NCBI RefSeq assembly: GCF_003144245.1
Contig: NW_020289992.1
Location: forward strand, 186,001 to 250,000
Length of the DNA stretch: 64,000 nt
From: Jaminaea rosea
Lineage: Eukaryota; Basidiomycota; Exobasidiomycetes; Microstromatales
Direction of reading: 5' to 3'
The notes under the pieces were generated by a model. It saw nothing but the letters and a program-made list of their open reading frames with translations, did not search any database and was not told the DNA's origin. Below are positions 10,919 to 22,300 of this stretch, in pieces; the stretch's first letter is position 1, and every line of letters starts with the position of its first letter. The position numbers and the translations under genes are program-made.

Positions 10919-11567
10919 GGCTGTCGACGGCGGCAAGGGCTGCGGGAAAGAAGAGGGGGAGCAGCTCTAGTAGTGTGAGTCAGGCGCTGTTGTCTTGCTG
11001 TGCGCTGTCGAGTGATCAAGAAGTGAGATGAGGATGACGAACGGACAGCGGGCGGGTAAGTCGAGAAGTCAATCTCGTGGAGGACGTCGAGTGGTGTCGG
11101 ACGGAAGGCGGCGGCGTCGACGACACGCCACGCGACCTGGCAATTCAGCCTCGTGAAGTGCAGCCGGCGGCATTTTGTCCACCTTCCACCATCACGACGA
11201 TGACGAGGACGACCTCCAGTGCTCCTTGATAGTCACTGTCGCGGGCCAGTCAACGCAAACAGCACAGCAGCAAGGGACCGACCTCCTTTGCCGAATCTCT
11301 CTTCTCCTCTTCTTGAACTCGTTGCCCCTCAGTCGCCGCTCATCACGGTGCGCCAAAGCTCGTAAAGGGGGCAAGCAATGGAGCTCAGCTCAGCTTCCTG
11401 AAGCTGTCAAGACAAGTCGAGGTGAGAGAACACGATTGAAGTGGATATGGTGGTCTAGTGGGCAGCAGCTGACCTCAGCCACATCTCCGCGTCAGCTCGT
11501 CTCGAGACTCGAGGCGGCGGCGGTCATCGCTCAGCATTTGTGCACCGTCGCATCTCGCCAAGCAGTC
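10919..11567. other. Intergenic upstream of CUL1 and the orphan repeat locus
   Basis: Contains the CUL1 promoter. A long frame crosses it into the next locus, but its first 130 codons lack an ATG and look non-coding. Nothing else recognised. Confidence 0.5.
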
Positions 11568-13375
11568 ATGGATCCGCTATCCCTGTCTTTAACGGCCATC
11601 GCCGGCGACACGTCCGCTATCACTGCCGCCAGGGCAATTTGTTCGACGGCGGTGCCTGACCGGAAACTCGACGCCGCCTTCGCCCCCAAAAGCCCTGACG
11701 ACGAGCGGCGGCGACGATCGGCGGCGACGCGCTGGCACCGCTCTCATCTCCTCTACCACCTCCTCGCCCGCCGTCTATGCTGCTCACCAACAGCCACTCT
11801 TATCAGCCACACCCGCGACTCAGCAAGTCGATTCAAAGGGACAGATCAAGGAGAGGAAGCTGAAGGAGACATTGTCCACATCTTCGTCGTGAGATAGCCT
11901 CGAGCACAAAGAAGGAACAAAGAAACGTCAGCCTCAACCTGAGCAAGACCTTCAAGGCGCTTTTGACGGTCAGTGATCAGCCTGACTCTGCCACCGACCT
12001 CTTCATTAGTCTCGACCTCAGCAAGACTTACAAGGCGCTTTTAACGGTCAGCAACGAGCCGGACTCCCAACTCGACCTCTTCATCTCCCTCTCCCCATTC
12101 CTTGCTGCTCTGATGCGTGGCATCAGCCTCGACCTCAGCAAGTCTTACAAGGCGCTCCTCACGGTCAGCGACGAGCCCGATTCGCAAATCGACCTCTTTG
12201 TCTCCCTTTCTCCCTCCTTGGCTTCCCTTCTGTGTGGCATCAGCATCTCGCTGAGCCAAGAAAAGGACGACGGATCGACCACCGTCGTCATGTGGCAGGA
12301 GAATCAATGGCCTCTCAAGGCGAAGTACCTCAAGTTGGTCGACTTCGTCTTGAGCGTGCTCACGCGGGAGGAGAAAGCGCCGAGGCTGCGCCGGGCAGCG
12401 GCAGCTGCGGCAGCAGAGGAGGGGCGCCGCCGCGCTCTGGCCACCCCACTGAGCCTCGATGGTCAGGCAGCTGCGGCTGGCCTGATGGTCATCACCCACG
12501 GGGCTACACGGATCAAGCTGCCAAACGGCGATCACCCCGTCCTCGTGCAGCCCTCCGGCAAGAATCTGGCGGGGGAGCGTCAGAGGATTTATGGAGCGCT
12601 CGGCATCGCCGACCACTGGAGCGAGTTCGAGAACGCGTACGAGATCATGTGGCCCAACATCCTCGCGCGCATCGACCTCAGCGCATCCGATGGCAGCTTC
12701 CGCCCGCCCCACAACACGGGCATCACTTCTGCTCGTCCGTCCCTCGCAGCGATGCAATGCGCAGAGTTGCAGGTGGTGGCATTTGGTGGCCGCGGCTGGA
12801 CCAGGTACCCGGGTTTCATCACGTCGCAAGCGGGTCTGGAGCCTCTCTGGGACCTCATCGACGAGATGTACGACCTTTGGCCAGAACCGGTCAAAGCCCT
12901 CGTGCGTCTTCTTGCGGAAGATGAGCCGCCGGAGTTCGAGGCGGTGTGGAGGAAGCTGTCTGGGAAGGAGGCCAAGTTCTCCTACAAGGTGAGCTCGCCA
13001 GCCCCTCTTTGTGCAAGCCGCTTTGACTGCCTACTGACCTCCCCGTCCCATGACTCCGCCGCACAGGCTCGCTACGTCGCCGGGCAGAAGACCATGGCAG
13101 GTGCAACCACCGCCATGCGCAAGCACCTCTTCCCGGGATGGGAGATGGGGGAGACCGGGAGCTTTACGCGTGGGCGAAGGAGTTCGGGAGCGGTGTGAAG
13201 AACTTCGCCGACTTCCGCATCGGCGTGTCCGTCGACCTCGTCAACTGAGTCTTCGTCAAGCACGTCGCCACCCTTGAGAAGGCCTGGCGCCTTTTCAAGC
13301 AGTGGCGTATGGACGACGGCAAGACGTGGTGGAACGAAGCCACCACCGTCCAATCATTCGTAGCTATTGACCGAT
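11568..13375 (+). pseudogene. Orphan locus with a tandem protein repeat, probably decayed
   Basis: I do not recognise this protein. An ATG at 11568 starts a 110-codon frame (MDPLSLSLTAIAG...). A second frame, open from 11864 but without an early ATG, then holds three imperfect units of SL(D/N)LSK(T/S)(F/Y)KALLTVS(D/N)(E/Q)PDS. Units begin near 11932, 12010 and 12124; the last two are about 39 residues, the first is shortened. A roughly 250-residue single-copy region follows (HWSEFENAYEIMWPNILARIDL, LDEM-like acidic and aromatic stretches), then a clean intron at 12988-13066. After it the frame ends at 13198, but coding-like sequence continues to 13375 in another frame and contains a stop at 13246. 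Missing start, frame change and internal stop together suggest a decaying or truncated gene copy. An unrecognised intron joining the first frame to the repeats is the main alternative. Confidence 0.45.
11932..12241 (+). repeat. Three tandem coding repeats, ~39 codons
   Basis: Imperfect direct repeats. The cores read SLNLSKTFKALLTVSDQPDS, SLDLSKTYKALLTVSNEPDS and SLDLSKSYKALLTVSDEPDS. Units two and three also share DLFISLSP/DLFVSLSP and a final GI. Most differences are at third codon positions or conservative, so the repeat was kept under protein-level constraint before any decay. Confidence 0.75.
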
Positions 13376-13692
13376 AGCTATTGAGCGAGCGAGCGAACGA
13401 AAGAACATGTAGAACTTTAACATGTACCATTCTGCTTGCGTTGAAACGCTAGAATACACTAGCTTTTCTTGCCTCCAATGCCGTCTGCTCTGCCTTTTGC
13501 GTCTTCTTCTCCCTCTTCCCGCTCCTCACCGAGGCCACGAACATCAAGTCACGCATGCGCTCAGCATCAGTAAGAGGTAACCATGGATTATGTGTATATG
13601 CGCGCGCACGCGTGTGTGTTTGTGTGTGTGCTACAAGAGCGAGAAAAAGGTATATATCAGATCCATCTTTCCGAGCTTTCTTCGACGATGGG
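13376..13692. other. Intergenic with an alternating purine-pyrimidine tract
   Basis: Lies downstream of both neighbours. At about 13585-13632 it has a run of alternating TG/CG/CA steps (tgtatatgcgcgcgcacgcg, then TG repeats), which is simple sequence. No gene seen. Confidence 0.6.
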
Positions 13693-16032
13693 CTACTCTT
13701 CCCCCGCCCCATCCTCCTCCTTCTTCCCAGCTCCACCACCAGCCTTTGGCTTCTTGGCATTCCTCGGCTTCAGCAAGGGCAACAAGTCCTCGCGTCCCCT
13801 CGCGAACTTCGGATGAAGGAAACTGGAATGAGCGCCATAGAGTTGCTGCGCCGTCGTCTTGTTCACATCACCCTGCACGGTATCAACGCCAGGGAGCCCT
13901 TGCGCCCTTGCTGCATCCATCTCCTCGCGATCCAGAATGCGGGAGGAGGGCAAGCGTTGGAAGCCGTACAGGTTCATTTGACGGATGAAGGAAGAGTAGT
14001 TTGCGTGGTTCCAGAGACGCGGGAGAACTTCAGATGCAAACTCGTTGCTCAGGTCCGGGTCGGTCGATAGAATGACCGTAGAGCCCGTGGCGTTCCAGTG
14101 GATGTAGCGCCCGTAGCGTTGAGGTCGAGTGACGAGGAACCATAGCTTGGCAATGAAGGCTGCGCAGTTCGCTGCTCCGCCCAGTCTGTCCCTGATCGCG
14201 GTGACCTCGACCATCTCGTCGGGTGGCGGACCCGTCCCATCATCCTCCGTGGTAGCAGGAGCTGGTGCGGGGTCAGGAACTGCAGGGATCGAGTCTCGGA
14301 CGTCGGGGCGACGAGAGATGCTCCGGCTTGCACGGATGGTGCCACCGGCCGAGGTGCTGGTGGTCATGATCATCTCGTCGTCCGTGGCATCGTCATCTTC
14401 CTCCTCCTCCTCAGCTTCCTCACCCTCCTCACCATCTTCGTCCGCCTCCTCATCGGCAAAGGCGGCCGCAGGCTCTGGACCACGAGGCACGCCCCACCTC
14501 TGCCTTGAGCGCGACCTCTCTCGGCGGGAGGGCATCTCGACGGCGAATGCTGAGGGCACGCGTCCTCCACTGGGCGTGCCGTAGGGCGAGGGCCGGGTGA
14601 ACGACATTCCGCTTGCGCCGGGGCTGCGTCCGTATGGGCTGTTGCCCGATGGGCTGCGTGAGAAGAGGGTGGCACTGCCGAACGTGGCAGCTCCTCCCGC
14701 ACCAGCACCTCCGCTCGTGGAGGCAATGGAGTAGGCGCTCACTGAAGAGGGAGGCATGATGGGTCTGCCCAGACGACCAGAGGACAGACGTCGTGCTTGA
14801 AGACCCTGATTGGCGGAAGGTAGCGATCGACTGTATGCTGAGGGTGCTGCGCCGTTGGTAAAGGAGGCGTGGTGAATGTGCGATGGTCTCCTTCTTGATG
14901 CGCCGACACCGCCGCCGCCGACGCCGCTGCCACTGCCACCACCACCGTTGCTGCCCTGCGATGGCGAGTGGCTCATCTCGACGCCACCGCCAAGTGAGAG
15001 CTTCTGGAGAGAGCGAGCCGTAATGCTGGGAGAAAGGACACGGTCAACTGGTGCACCGGAGGTGCTGGTGGCATGAGCTGCGACTGGCGCAAAGGGCGGA
15101 GAAGGTGGTAGAGCAGGAACCGAGTCGTCGACGGACTGTGGACGAAGGTAGGGGCTCGAGAAGCTGAACACGCCGGCTGCGTCGCCCTCGCCGTCCATCT
15201 CATCCATGGCTGCAGTCCCACCCCTTGTGCCGCGGCGACGCGCGTAAGCCGGCGAATCCTGCAGACCAAGCTGCGATGCCGTGTGGCCAAAGACATCCTC
15301 GTCGATGTCATCTTCATCGTCCATTGCTGATCCCGAGCGCTCAGCTGACGTCTTGAATGAGGTGCTGAGATAGGGCTTGACGCTCGAGTACGGGTAGCTC
15401 GCCCCGCCGTTGCTGTAGATGTGGCGGTCGGTGTTGGGAGGCGACCAGTGGTTGCTGACCTGCGAGCCTACACGAGGGGAGCCTCGGTAGCTGGGGCTGA
15501 CGCTGGGTAGACGAATGGCGGAGGAGAGGGAAGATGAAGCGGCTGGCGTCTTGGTGACAGAGGGACGACGCAGCATATGGTCCGGTGGCGTGGCCACGTC
15601 GCTTGGCGTGTGTGAGGCCGTGGTACCGCCTACTGATCTGGGCTCGTAGTAGGTGCGTGGAATGGGAAGCGGGCGGATGGACGCCGAGGGCTGCTGTGCG
15701 ACGAGGCGTAGAGGCGTAAGTGTGAGCCACTGCTGCACAGCAACGCGGCTGCTCGCGCTAATACGCACCTCATTGCCATCGATCATCTCTGTATCGCCGT
15801 CATCGCCCACGACTTCCGCCTTGAGCGACAGCGTACCGTTGGAAGACATGCCGACTGCGTGTTCTCGCAAGGTGACTGTGCTTCCTGTGCTGTTCCTCGA
15901 TCTGCTGAGGTAGTGTTGATTTGGGTTGGCGAGTGTGTTCTCGTTGGCCGCGATGCTGAAGCCGTTCTGGCGGAGTGGCGACCTCAGACGCGCGTCGCCG
16001 GCAGAGGATGAGCTGGGAGTGGATCCAGCCAT
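13693..16032 (-). CDS. Heat-shock-factor-type DNA-binding protein
   Basis: Single-exon 779-residue protein with an HSF-type DNA-binding domain near its C-terminus (about residues 615-745). The order AAFIAKLWFLVT, YIHWNATGSTVIL, FASEVLPRLWNHANYSSFIRQMNLYGF and SSFLHPKFARGREDLL is the complete winged-helix signature, including the recognition helix NYSSFIRQMNLYGF. The first ~600 residues are Ser/Gly/Pro-rich and disordered, with an acidic block (EEDDDATDDE) just before the domain. I see no HR-A/B coiled coil after the domain, which ends in a Lys/Gly-rich tail. It may be an HSF, or an Sfl1/Mga1-type regulator; the position of the domain is unusual for classical Hsf1. Confidence 0.88.
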   Translation of the reverse strand: MAGSTPSSSSAGDARLRSPLRQNGFSIAANENTLANPNQHYLSRSRNSTGSTVTLREHAVGMSSNGTLSLKAEVVGDDGDTEMIDGNEVRISASSRVAVQQWLTLTPLRLVAQQPSASIRPLPIPRTYYEPRSVGGTTASHTPSDVATPPDHMLRRPSVTKTPAASSSLSSAIRLPSVSPSYRGSPRVGSQVSNHWSPPNTDRHIYSNGGASYPYSSVKPYLSTSFKTSAERSGSAMDDEDDIDEDVFGHTASQLGLQDSPAYARRRGTRGGTAAMDEMDGEGDAAGVFSFSSPYLRPQSVDDSVPALPPSPPFAPVAAHATSTSGAPVDRVLSPSITARSLQKLSLGGGVEMSHSPSQGSNGGGGSGSGVGGGGVGASRRRPSHIHHASFTNGAAPSAYSRSLPSANQGLQARRLSSGRLGRPIMPPSSVSAYSIASTSGGAGAGGAATFGSATLFSRSPSGNSPYGRSPGASGMSFTRPSPYGTPSGGRVPSAFAVEMPSRRERSRSRQRWGVPRGPEPAAAFADEEADEDGEEGEEAEEEEEDDDATDDEMIMTTSTSAGGTIRASRSISRRPDVRDSIPAVPDPAPAPATTEDDGTGPPPDEMVEVTAIRDRLGGAANCAAFIAKLWFLVTRPQRYGRYIHWNATGSTVILSTDPDLSNEFASEVLPRLWNHANYSSFIRQMNLYGFQRLPSSRILDREEMDAARAQGLPGVDTVQGDVNKTTAQQLYGAHSSFLHPKFARGREDLLPLLKPRNAKKPKAGGGAGKKEEDGAGEE

Positions 16033-17265
16033 AGGTGGTGGGGTTACGTGAATGATGGGGAGCGAGGAGCGATAGGGTGGTATAGCGTTGAGAGTAAGTA
16101 AGAAGAAGTCGACAGGGGCGGGACCGAGTCCAATCGAGTCGAGTCGCGGGTGGCGGGGCGGTGCTCAGTCGAGTCGATGGGGCCAACGCGCTCGCTTCGA
16201 GCTGAGATAACGCGGCGAGTAGGGGTGCGAGATGCAGCTGTTGATGCCGCTGCGAATGCTGATGTGGTGTCGATGCTGCTGCTACTCGCGACTATGCTCT
16301 TTGTTGGTGACGGTATCGCTGTAAAATGGGTGTCAATCGCGATGGTTAGGACAGGAAGAAGCAATGGTCTGAGAGAGCTTCGTGATGGATGGAATCGATT
16401 AGGCGGGGCGGGGCGAGGCGAGCGAGGCCGGGCGGCATCGACGGCGGCAGGCGAGTCGAAAGTGAGCGGAACCCTTGACCGGCCCGCTGCTTCCCTTGGC
16501 TCCTGACTGAGCCAACGGGCGATGCGCTCGTGCGTGCGTGCGTGCAGCGTCGCGCTTGTTCGCGCCGCCCGCCCGCGTCATCTCAGCCAGCCACAGCCCG
16601 CCTTCGACGCATCCAGGCCAACGACGAAGGCACTGCGCCACTCTGAGTCCCCGTGGAGTCACACGCTTCAATGACTCAAATGCCCGCAGACGCGGTCGCG
16701 ATGATTGCATTGCGGGGGAAAGGAAAGCAGGGGTTGAGAGAGAGAGCAGCTTTTGGTTCATGGGGAACAGGCGATTGCGTGTCATTGTGCGTGTGTCGTC
16801 AGACCTCAAGAATCATCTTGTTGACTCTCGAGTGCTGCAAGGGCAGCCAACACCGTCCGCCTTCGCCCCTCGCGATGGTGACGGGCTTAGTCTCGCGCAG
16901 GTCACGCTGTTCATGCAGGAGGCGGGAAGTCAATCTGAACAGCGTCGTCGTCGCCGTCGCAGCGGGGTGCCGCCAAGGAGACCAAAGTAGCTTTGTGGGT
17001 CGAGGCCGCATTCAGAGACTCGCCTCTGCATGAGCCATCGACGATGAGAGCTCGACGCGCTACTCACAAGTAATAAAGCGTGTCGAGAAGAGGATAACAT
17101 GATGATTGAAGTGATTGCGATCGAGACGTGGATATGATGATGATGATGAATGGTATGAAGCTGATGATGACCTCCCCGCCCTTCTGCCCCGCTCCGACCC
17201 CACCCATGCCTCCCTTCACCTCCTCCTGCCCATGCTCTGCTCGTCTTCCTGACCAATCGCCCGCC
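16033..17265. other. Long intergenic region upstream of the HSF gene
   Basis: Promoter side of the HSF-type gene and 3' side of the DNA ligase. The reading frames here are short and of poor quality on both strands. Short GTGC repeats occur near 16530-16546. No RNA gene or mobile element recognised. Confidence 0.5.
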
Positions 17266-18739
17266 CTACTGGATGAGGATTGCCCCGCCTCCCCCCTTCT
17301 TCGCAGCCGCCGCAGCTCTGATAGCCGCTGACCTCACGACCGCATCCCTCGGCTCGTCCTTGTCAATGGCGATGCCCTTGTAGGCAGGGAATCGAGGAGC
17401 GCCCGAGGGGTAAAGCTCCTGGAAGGAGTACTTGACGATGCTGCCCAATGGAGGCGGGTATTCGCGGTCGTGGTCTGACAAACCAGTTCCGCAGTCAAAG
17501 ACCAGGCCGCACGCCATCTCCACCTTGATCGCTCCAACGCGGCCCTCGTTGCGGCCGGTACCGGCCTTGTAGCCGATGACCGTGCCCTCCGCGTCGTAGA
17601 AGGTCTTGACTTTCAAGACGTCATTGCTGCGGCCCTTCTTGTAGTATGATGCCGAGCGGCGGAGCATCAACCTGCGAGCGGTGAGCAGGCAGCGGCTGAG
17701 GTCAGCGAAAGCTTGTATCATGAAGCGATGGCAGCTCGCACTCACCCTTCTCCCCCCAAGCTCTCAACATTGGCCAGCATCCCCTCCATCTGCTCCATCG
17801 ACGTGATCTTGACCTGCTCCAGGAAGGCGATACATGGCCTCCCTCTCTTGATGAGCTGGTCAACGCTCATCTCCCCATCCACGCACACCTTACGCGCTAC
17901 TGCCCACCTCTCCTCGAGCGTCTTCTCGAAGTCTACGACATCGAAGACCGCATACGACATCTTGCTCCAATCGCCCCCGCCCCTAACCTCCCCCGAAGTC
18001 GTGTCGAAGTAGTCCCTCTTGATGAACAACTCCCCGTCCAGACGCACGTTCTTCGGTAGCCTCTTGGTCCACCAGTCCGGAGCGAGGTACTTCTTCTGGT
18101 TTCGCGACCAGAGACTCTTTCCGTCCCAGTATGCGCGGACGCCGTCGAGCTTCTCGCTCGCCCACATGCCCACAGGAGACTTGCTGCCCTTCAGGTCGAA
18201 GGTGTGAGCAAGCATGACCTCAATGGGGCCGCTGCTGGTCCAAGGGCCATAAGAAGAACCGGACGAGGACGAAGATTTGTTCGCCGCTGGCGGCGAGGCG
18301 ACCCTCTTTCGCTTTGCAGCGAGCAAGGTTGAGGACGAGGAGGAGGTTTGGCTCGTGGCTCCGGGCTTTTGAGGCGACATTGTGAGCTGCAGGGGCAGCT
18401 TCACCCGAGCTTCCTCGTACACCTCGCCAAGGAGGTCTTTGAGGTGGCGGCAGGTCCTCGGCGCGTTGGGCGAGGTTACGAGGGTGCCACCAGCGCAGCC
18501 GCATTGATATGTCGGACAAGTACATCTGTACTCGTCTCGACCGGCGAGCCGTTTCACCTTGTAGGGAGCCTTTCCCGAGCTGGGTACCTGTGATGGAGGG
18601 TTGTGAAATGTGAGCTACGGGCAGGTACATCGTCGTCGTCTCGTCGTCTCACCTCTACAACTTCTCCTGGTTGCAGCAGGCGCTTCGGCAAGATGCCATT
18701 GACGGCACCGGTCAGCGGGTCTATGACCGCGGGGATCAT
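17266..18739 (-). CDS. ATP-dependent DNA ligase with N-terminal SWIM zinc finger
   Basis: Three exons (18653-18739, 17746-18587, 17266-17671) give 444 residues. Residues about 45-75 hold a SWIM-type zinc site: RCTCP, then CRHL about 25 residues on (CxC...CxH). A Ser-rich linker follows. Next is a compact ligase core: motif I SEKLDGVRAYWDG with the adenylated lysine near residue 175, motif III LDGELF, AVFDVVDFE, FLEQVKI, motif IV-like SASYYKKGRSNDVLKVK, and an OB-type C-terminus with VEMACGLVFDCGTGLSDHDR and VKYSFQELYPSGAPRFP. The small size and lack of the large N-terminal domain of Lig1/Lig4 resemble viral and bacterial repair ligases. It probably seals nicks in a repair role, targeted by the SWIM finger; that role is inference. 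The first exon is short and its start is less certain than the rest. Confidence 0.85.
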
Positions 18740-19386
18740 GCTGAATGGGCTGATAATCTCGAGGTCTTGGCCTTGTAACCTCTTTGGGGTACCGACTCTA
18801 TGGGGTTACCGATAAGCGCCGAACGAGGGACAGTGAGTGTGAGCGAGTAGTAGTAAAGTGGGACGGACAAGACGACACTCTCGAGCCCACTTTGGCTCGG
18901 TCCGCCCTCGGTCAACTCGAGTCGCGTCGCCGCCGCCGACCCTTGTTCTGCTTCCGGTCCTCTGCTCTCGTGCCATTGCATCCCGCCTCTCCACCCACAC
19001 GTCCACAGCGACGAGTAAACGAGCGGTTGAACGCGAAAGGCTCGATGATGCCGAGGAGGAGCGAGGGGAATGAGCATGGTGACAAGCTGAGCAAGGGCAG
19101 AGACGGCGATGATTCATGACATGCTGCTGTATGGAGTATGGCGGCTCCACAATGATCCTTGAAGCGGGCTCCACTCATTGTGAAAATGCTCAAGAGATGA
19201 GCTCGAGCCTCAATCTCAGGCCGTGTCAGCAAGCCCGCTCAGCCGGAGTGCTCGAGAGAGATGACAGTTTCGTTGGCGTCCGGTGGTGCCTCTTGTCTTT
19301 CTCCCTTCCCTCACATCTTCTCGATCCTGGATAATTCTCCCCTCCTTTCCCTCCTTCTCATCCCCACCCCCTTTACACGCATCGTC
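18740..19386. promoter_or_regulatory. Divergent promoter region, DNA ligase / membrane protein
   Basis: Holds the promoters of both flanking genes. It ends in a C/T-rich stretch before the ATG at 19387, a common 5' UTR feature here. No motif is named with confidence. Confidence 0.4.
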
Positions 19387-22300
19387 ATGAGGTACCAACG
19401 CCTCCTCCTCGCTCCCTTTGAACTCCTGCTTGCCACCACCCTCCTCGGTCTTTTACTCACAACTTGCGCCTCCGCTTCCCGACACGCTGGTCTCAATCGT
19501 CAGGGCGACGGTGCTTGGGCTTTCGCCGATGACGCAGATGACTTCTCGTCCTATGATATCCCGGACTTTACGCCCTGGTCACGTCCAGTCCAGTCTGCTT
19601 CGCACACTACCGCATCCAGCGCCTCGGCGACCAGCCATCACCTGAATGCGACGTCAGCATCGCCTATTACACCTTTTCCTCAGCCGACATCTCATACCGC
19701 CTACGATCCCCCCTCGTCGCCTTCAGACAATGGTGCACTCCTGTCGCCGCCTGACTTCCCCGAACAGCAGCACACCATGACGGCGGAGCAGCTGGCAGCA
19801 GATAGGTGGTCTACGACACTAAAGCTCTCGAGCTCGCAGATCGACTTCAGTACGCTGACAGGCGATCTGCTCCCGATGATTCTGGCAGCGGTCAGTGCCG
19901 CAGATGCTGCGGTGTAAGAGTACTGCCGCTGACCATATGCACCCTCTCATACGCCCAGTTCTCGATTCCAGCGTCAGTCTGGCTCAATCTCCACAGAGCC
20001 AACACCAAGCAGCCTCAGTCACTCTTCAATTCACACCTGCCCATCTTTGGCTCGATCCTCTTCGGCCTAGGCGCTCTCGTTCAACAACTTCGCGGCCCTC
20101 AGCAGCTCGAGTACCATGCCAACCTGACGAGCACCTCAGCGGCTCTGAGCTACCTCACTGCCGTTCTCACCGGCTCCGCCTGCTTGCCTATTCTCCTGTG
20201 GCTGGTCCTCTTCCATCCGGCGCCCACTGCAGCAATGATCCTCGTCAAGCAAGGCAGTAGGCTGCCTCTCAACTTCACGTGGCTTTCCAGTCTCGGCCGT
20301 CGGCCACTCACCATGGCGTGGAAGACGACTCATCAGTGGCGTTCGCCTGCCTTTGACCCGACACGCGCTGGTCTCCTTTTACTCGCTGTCTTGGTTCCCG
20401 TTCTCGAGGTGGCATGGCGCTGCGCCTTCGTCCATCATTATCAGCAAGGCCTTCGACTCCAGCATGCCAGCGCTATCATGCAACTGCTCTTTGCAGCAGT
20501 CCGGAGCTTCACGCTCTTCGTTGACGCGCGCAAGGCTCTGCCTCGTGGCGGTACGCTGAAGGCGCGACTGTTGGCCATCGCGGCCGTCGAAATGTCGCTG
20601 CTGCACTCACTAGGTGAGTGCGAACCGCTAGCAGGGGCTCACTGGTGGTAGGCATCGAGCTGACGAAATTCACTGCTGCCCTCTGGTAAAACACTGTAGT
20701 GAGCAATATCGTTAGCCTCTGCATCCCGGTCAGCATAGAGGCACCCTTCTTCCGCAACCTTCGCGCTTTGGAGTACGTGAGTGCCAGCAACAGGCGCCAC
20801 TGCACTCTCGCTGCAAGCATCTCTGACCCCTCTCCCTCGCCCAGCTCGGCTACCTCTTCGCCTCTCTGCTACTACACCACGCCTGTCTCCGCTTGGATTG
20901 CGAGCCCATCCGCCCACCCACAACGCAGCGGCGCAGTCCATCCGCTGGCCAGCCGTGGCCGAACCTCGAATCACCAGCACTCAGCACTCCCTCTTCAGCT
21001 GGATCTCTGCAGGTGCCGTTCTCTCGCTACCACCACCACAATGCTGCGAGCGGAGGCACGCTCAATCAAGCTGGTCCGCAAGACGTGCGAAGGTTATCAA
21101 AGCGAATTCAGCCACCTGGACTCCTGGACCATGTACAGATCCGTGGAACTACGGAAATTAGGATCTCATCTTCCTCTTCGAGGCCGGCTGCACCGATTGC
21201 CTTGGAGGAAAGCACAGCGGACGGAGCCATCTCGCCTCCTTTCGACTTCGACGAAGATCACGATGACAGCTTTCCCGAGCAGATGCTTTCCCCCGTCTCA
21301 ACGGCAACAGCTCTACGTCCCGCTGACAAGAGCAGCAATGAGCCCCTCACGCCCCAACCGGGCATCCCTCTCCCGCCTCTGCCTAACACGGTACGTCGCA
21401 AACCTGCGCCCGCCTTCCCCTACCCTCCGGCCGCAGCACGCCGAAAGCCCTGGGCCACCCCGCGTCTAGCCTCTCTCGTTCGACCTGCCTCCACTCCGAG
21501 CTCTCGGGACTCATCGGGCTCTGCACTTCTGATGCAAGACCTCGACGCCTTCCCGAAACCTCCTGTCACGTCGGCTCCCTGGTCCAAACGCCTCGCACGC
21601 AACCTCTCAGCTGCTGCCACGGCTCGACGTCGTAACAAGAGCAAGACGAGTCAGCACAGCGACATCGACGCAGTTGCCGCTGCGGCGCTCTCCTCTACTT
21701 CCATCTTGGGACAGCGCGAACAGGCGGAAGGAGTCAGCACAGTACCCACTTCGTGGGCTGCATCTGAGGCTCGTCCGGAGACGGCAGACACCCATCGAAC
21801 GCACGTCACGGTCACTAGCTTCTTCAATTGGCAGCAGGCCCATCAGCACCTGGCTCAGCAGACTCAGCAACAGCCGCGCAAAAGCGGGGACACTGGCCAG
21901 AGCACAATCAATTTGAGATCATCCAACGGCTTTCCCGCTGTACCTGGCCGCGCCTTCTTTGGCCACAGCAACAGCAACGGTACCACTAGCTCCCCGCCTC
22001 GCCTTTCTGCCGCAAGCCCGTCTTGCCAACAGCGAGGTGGACACAGTTCCGCTTCTGGTGACTGTGGCGAGCGATCCACTTCACACTTTCCCTGGCGCGA
22101 CTCTGCTCTCCTACGCAACAGAGCAGGTGGTGGAGCAAGCAAGGCGGGAGAGAACCCCTTTACCGCTGCAGCGGACAGCGACAACGAAGAAGAGGCTCAG
22201 CTCGACGTTCAAGCCGACCCAACATCCTCATCTGCCCTGCCAACTCCTCTCCTCACCCCAGACAGCGAAGAGAGAGCTGATCCTGTCCTCTCTCTCGCCA

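Noticed and set aside
11175-11567. N-terminal 130 codons of the frame before the orphan repeat locus
   Set aside because: No ATG, low-complexity start and no coding signal; only the part from the ATG at 11568 is kept as possible.
11568-11600. MDPLSL-type N-terminus as a mark of a fungal NLR-like protein
   Set aside because: The six-residue resemblance is too short and no NACHT, ankyrin or WD region follows.
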